Shown piece by piece: positions 55,662 through 64,000 of a stretch of 64,000 bases of DNA. The position numbers and the translations under genes are program-made. Location: positions 27,472,501 through 27,536,500 of the forward strand of contig CM067541.1 of assembly GCA_034509755.1 (NCBI GenBank), written 5' to 3'. Below the pieces are notes generated by a model. That model saw nothing but the letters and a program-made list of their open reading frames with translations. It had not been told where the DNA came from and did not search any database. This stretch comes from Anisodus tanguticus. Its lineage: Eukaryota > Streptophyta > Magnoliopsida > Solanales > Solanaceae. The stretch's first letter is position 1; each line of letters starts with the position of its first letter.

Positions 55662-56909
55662 TGTCAAGCTCTTTGTGATATTCTGTAAACTTTGTTGGTT
55701 GATTTCTACTATGTTTGTGCTCATTAATATGCATGTCCTCAGTGTGCTAACTTTCCATATAACCGAGGTATACCACTCAGTATACAAGATATACATATGA
55801 CATGTATCAAGTGTATATCAATGTATATCTAGGTATATTTGGGGGTACACGGAACAAGTTTAAGAAATATATATTGCATCTATATGTCCTAACTCACTTG
55901 CCTCTTTTGAGTATTTTAAGCAACTTGCATGATATTTACAATCCAATATAGTGTCACATATTTCTAAATGCAAAATGTATACCAAATGGAGTGTCTTATA
56001 ATATTAAATTTTGTGGATAATGACATTTGCTAGTTTGGGCCTGTTTGGTGTGGTTTGTCTGTCTTCTTTATGTTTACATGGGCCTGGATGAATATTGACT
56101 TAAGTACGTTGTCCATTCTCTTTTGTGTGTATGTCCAGTGCTTAAATGTGATTAATTGCATCTATATGATAGATAAGTTTATTGTTTAGATTGATTAAGT
56201 ATGGGTACGTTCTAACTCTCATTTTCCTTTTCAGGGTCTTTGCATGAAATGTCCCACATTGGGCTTATCCATTTCATCTGTTGGACTCAAAGCCCAACAC
56301 CTTATCGTACCAAGTCAGCCCATGGAGACTTGGGCCCACCTCTCATACAGAAGAACAAAGAGTGAAGGTGGGCCTAGACCTTGAAGGCCCATCAATAGGT
56401 AAAAATTGCACTTCTATTTTCACTAATGGGCTTAATACACCCATTAGCAAATTCTGCACATTCTGCTTTACTTTTGTTTGCTTGTACACATAAAAACACG
56501 CTGATGTTTTATTGGAATCCTTTAGAATAGTAGTTGAAATCTCGATGCGGATATTGATAGTACAAATAGGAATCTGATTTCAAACTAATGATCAACAAGA
56601 GATAAAGGATAAATAACTTTATAACTGGATCTGTCAAAAGTGATTTAACATAAAAACATAAGTCAAGTGTATTAGAGTTTCACTTGGAGCAATTTTTTCA
56701 AATCTCAAACTTTGTTTGGGTCGTGACCCATGTAAAACAAATGTTTTTAGGCCTAGCCCAGCGAGTACCAGAAAACAAGGAAAATGGGTTTTGGGCCTTA
56801 GCCAATTAAAAATCAGATTTTGCAAAATAAACCAAATGATAAAAATATGGTATTCTTAAAAGAATTTCAAATCATATATTTCCAAGAAAGGACTTATTTG
56901 GACAGTTTC
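55662..56909. other. Unassigned sequence between pararetrovirus and chromovirus
   Basis: No recognised gene. A segment at 56234-56400 is bordered by ttttcag and aataggtaaa, which look like splice sites. It is open on the + strand (56281-56493, starting DSKPNTLSYQVSPW) but has no family match I know. Confidence 0.35.
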
Positions 56910-59200
56910 TGTCACACCCCAACCTCGGGGTGTAGGCAGCACCTGGTGTCTCACTGGCCCGAGTGTACCACACTGAAACACAAAATCTGAGCATATGGAA
57001 ATTAAGGCCGATAAGGCCATAACAATCATGAAAAGTATGAAGGTATAACCAACATACATATATGGCCGACAATGCCACAATCCGAAAACATAGCATGTCA
57101 TCTGGACAGCTAAACAAGAAGGGTAGACAAATCAAAAATAGATATATACATACATATGCAAGACTGACAAGGTCATCATACATATCAATTGACCAATATC
57201 CAGGCCGACAAGGTCGTACAAGACATATAAACAAATATAACAGGTCTACAAGCCTCTAACAAAACACAATTGTGATATGATCAGGACAATGCTCTTACCT
57301 ACCCATCATCTATACTTATACAAAAGACTCAGCTCACGACCTTTGACTTGGTAGCCTCAGAAGAATTAAAGCTTACCAACCAACCGCTGAACTCAAAAAG
57401 CTCCTACTAGAGAGGTCTGTCTATACCTCTACCTGAACTTGCAGCATGAAATGCAGCGACCCCAGCAAAAGGGACGTCAGTACAAATGAAATGTACTGGT
57501 ATGTAAGACATGAATATGAAAATATAAGTTGTAAAGCAAGGTATAAGAAGCAACCTGATAACTTGTATGCCACTCAGAGTGAACAAAGAAAATTTAAAAC
57601 CCTTACCGAGCCTCAAATACATATATAACTATCCATCGCTCATCGATTATAGCTCGGTGGTATTCATATATTTATAAATACCCATCACCCAAACTATTAT
57701 AGTTCGGTGGTATTCTTATATATATAAATATCAATCGCCCAACCGATTATAGCTCGGTGGTATTCTTATATGTATGAATGTTTATCGCCCAACCAGTGGT
57801 GTTTATCAATTAATGCATATATGCTACATAGGGGCTATCGTCCACCGATTATAGCTCGGGGGTAAGTATAACTCATATACATATATATATATATGGCACT
57901 TTTGGCTCTTTTTACTCTTAGAAACTCTTTATTTTGCTCTTAGACGACGTTTGGTCGACCTTACTAATAACTCTTTAGATATACTCCATTTGGGAGGAAT
58001 AAGAAAGTACAAGAAACTCAGAATAATAGCTGACAATCCAACCTACACAGGATATGATATAAAACAATAAAGTACTCCGGACAAGGGACAATCAACTGAT
58101 AAATATAATACACTTCTATGACATGTTTTTTTGGAAAATGAGACATGACTCGGAACTCATGCTTTGAAAGAAAGGATAGACATTACATATATGTGTCTCT
58201 TGGATAATAATACCTTACGAACCCCTGTACACTCTACGAATGATTATCTATATAATATAGATGGTTTGGATCATGATCGGAGTAATAAACTATAAATCGG
58301 TTCACTACGACATTTTATCGAACACTTAGCATGCTTTGAATTTCATATCCTTTAACAATGGTAACTTAACATCAAGATAACTTCCTTAGCTCTTTTCTAG
58401 CTCTCTTTTATTATTCACATCTATCCACAATATCCAACAACTCCACACCACACATAGCTTCAACAAACAGCCCAACAATCAAACACAATATAACTTCACT
58501 TTAAGAAACTTCCTATCATCTATCTTGTAGTTCTTCACTTCCACAACTAAACTAACACAAGAATTAACTCAAGCACAAGTAAGAAAGTACTTTACTTACC
58601 TTTTACAGAGCAAATTCAACATGAAATCCTATCCTTGCTCAGCTCACAACAACCCTCAACTTCACAACAAGCTTATACATGCACCTTTCTCTACTTTATT
58701 AATTTCTTTGGTGGGATTTAGGCAAGAAACATTTCGGCTTTGCTTTAGAACCTTAGAGATATGATATATGACCCTTATCGGAGCATTAGAGCTCATCTAG
58801 GTCAAAAATTAGTGAAAAGGAGGGTTGGATCGTATTTATAAAAATTGAAGTTGGCCACCGCTTCACTTTCACAGACCAAAAAACAGTCCGTGAAAAATAA
58901 AACGGGCTATGAAATTGGTCGGTGAAATGAACCTCCCAGATTTGACTCTCTGATTCTAATTCACAATCTGGTCATTTCAAAAAATTGGTTTGTGAAACTT
59001 TTCACGGTTCGTGAAATGGCACCACAAAATTGACTTTCCGACGAACTTGTTTCCTTTGATTCATTTGACACCAAAACCTTTTGGTACACTCTTAATACTT
59101 GAGTAAAACCTTATTCAACCTCATAGGGGTATCATGACCCCTCCGGCTTACATTAGCTAGCTTATAATGATGTCGACATACAAAGTTAGGGGGTGTAGCA
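56910..59200 (-). repeat. 3' LTR of the chromovirus
   Basis: Plus-strand start tgtcacaccccaacctcggg, end gggggtgtagca, i.e. TG...CA. The 2291-base length suits Del/Tekay LTRs. It contains a minisatellite at 57625-57860. Confidence 0.85.
57625..57860. repeat. Minisatellite inside chromovirus LTR, about 62-base unit
   Basis: Four units of cgcccaaccgattatagctc, ggtggtattcttatata and related text, the last incomplete. Confidence 0.88.
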
Positions 59201-59213
59201 TCCTTCCCCCTTA
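59201..59213 (-). other. Polypurine tract of the chromovirus
   Basis: The minus strand reads taagggggaagga directly before the LTR start TGCTACACCCCC. Confidence 0.85.
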
Positions 59214-59570
59214 AGAACATTCGTCTTCGAATGTTGGGGTACCATGGATTAGGATTCTAACTCGTAGATTTCTCTGAAAATTTTGATAGAGTTTCCTTCA
59301 TAAATAGGACTACCCAAACCTGCCACATAGCCAGAAAATATAACAAATGCCTCATAGGGTTAAGCAACAATATATACAGTATCATACTAGCCTCACATGA
59401 TCATTTATCTATCTTGAATCAATATAGTAAGCTATAGCTAACCTCAAGCATCCGTGCTAGAAATCTAGGATGCATCTGTCACTTCTCTTTCATAGTTATC
59501 ACCTATACAAGGTACATTCGGTAAGTCTAATAGGATGAAGTAAGAATAAGAAAATCGTATCGCACAAGTG

Positions 59571-59753
59571 TCAACATAAACCTGTCGTCGGGAATAAATG
59601 GGGATATCTTGATTTCATTTCCTCCTCAGACTCCCATGTCATTTTTTCTACGTTATTGTTTCTGCATAACACTTTAACAGAGGCTACTTCTTTAGTCCGC
59701 ATCTTTTGGATTAGACGATCTAGGATAGTAATTGGGGCCTCTTTATAGGACAA
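59571..59753 (-). pseudogene. Chromovirus integrase-linked chromodomain
   Basis: Reads APITILDRLIQKMRTKEVAS, VKVLCRNNNVEKMTWESEEE and MKSRYPHLF. This is the chromodomain of Tekay-type chromoviruses, thought to direct integration to marked chromatin. It is the end of the polyprotein. A frame change separates it from integrase. Confidence 0.9.
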
Positions 59754-60929
59754 GTCCTCTGTGATTTGGACATCCTCTATCGATGATATACGGGAGGGAT
59801 ATCATATGCATTTGCGCGACATACACATGGAATACATGATGGACCACTTCTAACTCTGGAGATAGCTCAAGCTGATATGCTGCCTGGTCAACTCTCTGAA
59901 CAATCTTGTATGGTCCGACATACCTAGGGCTAAGCTTTCCCTTCTTGCCGAATCTCATCACGCCTTTCATAGGAGACACCTTTAAGAATACCCAATCACC
60001 AAAGGCAAACTCTAAATCTATGCGCCGAACATCAGAATAAGACTTCTGCCAACTCTGGGTGATCAATAATCGCTCCTACATCAATTTCACTTTTTCTACC
60101 GCGTGTTGTACCAAGACGAGGCCTATCAATTCAGCTTCACCCACCTTAAACTAGCCAATCAGAGATCTACACTTCCGCCCGTACAAGGCTTCATACGGGG
60201 CCATCTTGATGCTAGAATGATAGCTATTATTGTAAGAAAAACTCATAAGCGGCAAATGATCATCCCAACTACCTTTGAAGTCTAATACACAAGCTCGTAA
60301 CATGTCCTCAAGCATATGAATAGTGCACTTAGCTTGACCATCTGTTTGTGGATGGAAAGTCGTACTAAGTTTCACCTGAGTGCCCAAACCTCTCTGAAAG
60401 GACTTCCAGAAATTAGTTGTGAACTGGGTACCTCTGTCAGATACAAATAGAAATCGGTACTCCATAAAGTCAGACTATTTTTTTAAATATATAATTTGGC
60501 ATAATCCTCAACCGAATAAGTAGTTCTGACAAGTAGAAAATGTGCCGACTTTGTAAGTCTGTCAACAATGACCTAAATAGAGTCAAACTACCGATAGGAA
60601 TGAAACAAACCTGTAATGAAATCTTTACTAATCATTTCCAGTTTCCACGTTGAAATCTCTATGTTCTGAATCAAGTTCTCAAGCTTCCGATGCTCAATCT
60701 TAATTTGTTGGTAATTCGGACATTGAGCTATAAATTCCACAATGTTTCTCTTTATATCATTCCACCAGTAGACTTGTCGAAGATCATGGTACATCTTTGT
60801 CCATCCAGGATGAATAAAATACCTGGACTGGTCGATCTCCGTCATAATCCATTTTCGGAGCCCTCTAAAATCGGACACACATAACCAGCCTCGGTACCTA
60901 AGAACATTATCTTCTGTAAGCTCTAACAC
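59743..60929 (-). pseudogene. Chromovirus integrase
   Basis: Zinc-binding end at 60929-60588: HPGWTKMYHDLRQVYWW and a CPNYQQIK half-site, whose usual second Cys is replaced. Core at 60465-60151: FVSDRGTQFTTNFWKSFQRG, FHPQTDGQAKCTIHMLEDML, ALYGRKCRS. C-terminal part at 60066-59743: FGKKGKLSPRYVGPYKIVQR. The catalytic Glu that usually follows DGQ in DGQAERT is altered (AKCTI). Broken between 60590 and 60465. Confidence 0.9.
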
Positions 60930-61133
60930 TAGCTTCTTCTGTAGGGGATTCCCTGTTTTATTCTAACTAACTCAGGATCGTCAAACTGCCTTACTTTCAC
61001 TTCCGCTACCAAGGATGATCTGTCATATTTTGGACCACAACACTTCCATCACCAGTATCAAGTATGCGTACATTTAAGTTGGCTAATCAACACAAATCTC
61101 ATGTAATTTCTAACTTCTTAGCTTCCACATGGC

Positions 61134-61838
61134 TCAAAATATCATGGACTTACAACTCAAGGCATCAACTACAACATTAGCTTTGCCGGGATGGTAGAGA
61201 ATATCAATATCATAATCCTTCAACAACTCAAGCCACCTACTCTGCCTCAAATTCAACTCCTTCTGTCTAAATATATACTGCAAACTCTTATGGTCAGTAA
61301 ACATAGAAACATGAACTCTATATAAATAATGACACCATATCTTCAAGGAAAATACAACTGTCGCTAACTCAATATCATGAGTCGGATAGTTCTGCTCATG
61401 CTTCCTCAACTATCTCAAGGCATATGCAATAACCTTGACGTGCTACATCAGAACACATCTTATTCCAACTCTAGAGGCATCACAATAAACAACATACCCA
61501 TCAGTATCTTCTAGAAGTGCGAATATAGGTGTGGATGTCAACCTACTATTTAACTCTTGGAAACTTCGTTCACATTCTTCTGACCACTGGAACATAGCCG
61601 CTTCGTGCGTAAGCTTTTTCAAAGCTGCGGAGATAGAAGAAAAGCCTTTGACAAATCTCCAGTAATCACCTTCCAAGCCTAAGAAACTATGTACCTCAGT
61701 AGGGGTCATGGACCTCGGCCAATTCTTTACTGCTTCAGTCTTCTGACTGTCTACTTTAATGCCCTCTGAAGAGACTATATGGCCCAGAAAAGCAACTGAG
61801 TTCAACCAGAACCCGCATTTAGAAAACTTGGCATACAA
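61134..61838 (-). pseudogene. Chromovirus RNase H and RT C-terminus
   Basis: 61838-61443: KFSKCGFWLNSVAFLGHIVS, SFLGLEGDYWRFVKGFSSI, VVYCDASRVGIRCVLM. After a frame break, 61409-61134: LRKHEQNYPTHDIELATVVF, SMFTDHKSLQYIFRQKELNL, YHPGKANVVVDALSCK. Order and motifs are those of gypsy RNase H. Confidence 0.9.
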
Positions 61839-61847
61839 CTTATGATC

Positions 61848-62706
61848 CTAGAGCGTCTGCGCTCGCAAATGATCTGCATGATTCATCTCAGTATGCAAAT
61901 ATATCAGAATATCGTCAATGAATACAATCACAAATACATCAAATAATGGCTTGAAAACCCGATCCATTAAGTCTATAAAGGTCGATGGTCCATTAGTAAG
62001 TGCAAAAGATATCACAAGAAACTCAAAGTGACTGTATCTGGTCCTGAAAGTTGTCTTAGGTATATCTTTCTCATTTACCATCAACTGGTGGTACCCTTAC
62101 CTCAAATCAATCTTCGAGAAGTACTTAGCACCCTACAATTGATCAAATAGGTCATCAATCCTCGAAAGTGGATATTTATTCTTGATAGTAACTTTATTTA
62201 GTTGTTGATAGTCAATGTACATCCTCAGAGAACTGTCTTTCTTGCGAACAAACAATACCGGTGCACCCCACTTTGAAGTACTAGGCCTGATAAAGCCTTT
62301 TTTCCAATAGACCCCGTAACTGCTTTTTCAACTTCCTTAGTTCAGTTGGAGTCATTTTATAAAAAGAGATAGATATAGGCTGAGTATTTGGAAGCATATA
62401 AATAGTAAACTCGATCTCCTTCTCTGGAGGAATACCCGGATGTTCATTCAAAAATAAATCCGGAAACCTGTTCACAACAGTTACAAATTGAAGGGTCTGA
62501 GGGTCTATATCAGCATCTCGAGCTCGCATTAAGTGGTAGATATAACCCTTTGAAATTATCTTTCGTGCCTTAAGGTAGGAAATAAACCCGCCATTTGGTG
62601 ACGCAGAATTACCCTTCCATTCTAAGGCCAACTCACTTGGAAAATAGAACTTGACAAACCTTGTTAGACAATCGACATTAGCATAATATGAGGCCAACCA
62701 ATCCAT
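61848..62706 (-). pseudogene. Chromovirus reverse transcriptase
   Basis: 62706-62281 includes FPDLFLNEHPGIPPEKEIEF and a KMTPTELRKLKKQL segment. The middle part, 62280-62090, is broken (KKDSSLRMYIDYQQLNKVTI-like text with frame changes). 62084-61848 reads RTRYSHFEFLVISFALTNGP and VFVIVFIDDILIYLHTEMNH, where the catalytic box is FIDD. Confidence 0.9.
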
Positions 62707-62779
62707 ACCATAATGACATCAAAATCAATCATTGGTAACTCTTCTAGATCAGTCGAAGTATAACAGTTAAAAATTGTCA

Positions 62780-62960
62780 TTGTACAATCCTGATAGACTC
62801 ATCTAGTCACAACCGTTTTGCCAACTGGTGTAGCCACTTCATACGACTTAGATAATAACTCTGGATCTATTCCAAACTTACTAGAAACAAATGGCGTAAC
62901 AAAGGACAAAGTGATTTATCAATGCATATACATCATAAGTGAAGATGAATAGTATACTTG
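62780..62960 (-). pseudogene. Chromovirus protease region
   Basis: Minus-strand frames give VTPFVSSKFGIDPELLSKSY and EVATPVGKTVVTR, the segment after the protease active site in Tekay elements. The DSGS motif itself is decayed. Confidence 0.65.
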
Positions 62961-63299
62961 TGACAACATCTAGGGATGACTCTAAGTCATGTCGATCTGA
63001 TAGAGCATATATGTGATTCTAACCACCGTATGAACTGGACAATCCCCATGTGTCTCTTCTTCTACCTACTGAGGTTTGTGGCCCACTACTTGGTGGACGT
63101 ACACTCGATGAGGAAGTTATTGTCGACCCATTCACCTAAGTTATACCACCCCTACCTCTGTTCGGGCAGAATTACATAATGCATCTAAGACACCACACCA
63201 ATAACATGCATCCAACACCTAGCCACACAATCCAGGATGCGCCCTACCACACTGGACATAAGGCAGTAATAAGGGTCTCACCTGATTGGAACTCTCATA

Positions 63300-64000
63300 T
63301 CCTTCAAAATTAGAAGCCCTAGAACTATGACCTGGTCCAAACTATACATATCTATCATGCATAGGCCCCTAAAATTGAGGTGGAGCACTGTTAGTAAACC
63401 AAGGTTGACATATAGGGAATCGTTGCCTGAAACTACTCGATGCCTCTCTGAAGGACCTGGTAGATCTAGCCCTCTTACTCAACTCTCTCTGCATCTATAT
63501 CGGCTCAAAACTGTCACAATCCTCTACATTCTGAGCATACACCTGTATCTTGGAAATATCCATATCCCTATTCAAGGAAGCTGTCATATATTCCCCGATC
63601 AAATGTGGGTCAATACCCGATAGAAACTGATGAACTCGAGCCCTTATTATGTCCACAATATTCAGAACTTACCTAGCCAATTAATCAAACTAAAAGTTCT
63701 AGTCTCGCATACTCATATGCCTCTGCTTGAGGTTTAAGAACTGCTTTACCATAGCCTCGTACCTCCAATAGGAAATAATGATCAAGGAAGGAGTTTGAGA
63801 ATTCCTTCTATAAAGTTGGAGGTGCATCTGGACCTCTAGACCGTTCTCAAGCCTCATACCATAGAATGGCCACATTTCGTAGCCTAAAAGATGTTAGCTC
63901 TACCGCCTCAGTCTCTGAAGCATGCATAACCCTTAATACCCTCTACATCTGGTTAATAAAGTCCTGAGGATCCGTATATAGGTTAGTACCGGTAAACACT
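63300..64000 (-). pseudogene. Chromovirus gag, C-terminal part
   Basis: Frame-broken text includes RVLRVMHASETEAVELTSFR and NVAILWYEA near 63950-63860, then an EFSNSFLDHYF-like stretch. These are landmarks of the gag domain. The expected CCHC knuckle near 63000-63100 was not clearly readable. Confidence 0.75.

Larger units (their letters stand above)
56910..64000 (-). mobile_element. Ty3/gypsy chromovirus (Tekay/Del type), partial, runs off right edge
   Basis: The minus strand carries the 3' LTR (56910-59200), polypurine tract, chromodomain, integrase, RNase H, RT, protease and gag C-terminal half. The 5' LTR and gag start lie beyond 64000. Coding is broken into many frames. The five bases left of the LTR are gtttc, which should be duplicated at the far end. 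Confidence 0.9.

Noticed and set aside
57062..57622. Open frames on both strands within 56910-59200
   Set aside because: They fall inside the chromovirus LTR and contain no domain.
57625..57860. CRISPR-like array
   Set aside because: Units are contiguous minisatellite repeats without unique spacers, in a plant LTR.

Overview
This window is plant nuclear DNA, most likely from a member of the Solanaceae. The evidence is a split nuclear gene with GT-AG introns, SINE/LINE tails ending in TTG repeats of the kind common in Solanaceae, and chromovirus, copia and pararetrovirus-like sequence. I cannot fix the genus. No tRNA, rRNA, CRISPR or prokaryotic feature was seen.

The one clear host gene is the C-terminal three quarters of MAU2/SCC4, the cohesin-loader subunit, on the + strand. 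Ten exons lie between 2416 and 42966. All nine introns in the window are GT-AG, the phases agree, and the exons join into 550 codons with no stop. The N-terminal exons (about 175 residues by comparison with the usual plant length) are not in the window. Four introns are swollen to 3.5-11.5 kb by repeats. Intron 4166-13519 holds a decayed Ty1/copia element (5191-10057) with a LINE fragment nested in it, a Stowaway-like MITE and a decayed L1-type LINE. Intron 13642-24732 holds a second copia element (about 14040-23447), split by a structurally complete minus-strand Ty3/gypsy element (14697-21259) with 0.95 kb LTRs and a 5-bp target duplication. The copia half carries a tandem duplication, one copy of which received a SINE. 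Intron 24880-27094 holds a MITE and a truncated RTE-type LINE. Intron 27392-30842 holds a MITE, an L1-type LINE remnant and a Tourist-like MITE. Intron 31049-42534 holds a gypsy deletion derivative (32907-38674), an RTE LINE remnant with an inserted retroposon, a SINE-type tail, and a probable solo LTR containing another SINE-type insertion.

Downstream of the gene (43.2-48.4 kb) lies AT-rich DNA with a TRIM-like element, a non-autonomous hAT element (45009-46171, 8-bp target duplication), probably inside a CACTA-like element, and a MITE. From about 48.4 to 55.15 kb is a decayed minus-strand endogenous pararetrovirus: movement-protein, capsid-like and protease regions, apparently no reverse transcriptase, a tryptophan-rich unassigned region, and a promoter-like block. 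From 56910 to beyond the right edge is a minus-strand chromodomain Ty3/gypsy element (Tekay/Del type) with its 2.29-kb 3' LTR and an inactivated gag-pol.

The exons carry a working-looking housekeeping gene, and nearly everything else is a layered record of transposition that can be partly ordered from target duplications. I found no convincing new gene system. The most unusual items are the pararetrovirus organisation, the nested retroposons with long target duplications, and the very repeat-laden but intact MAU2 gene.
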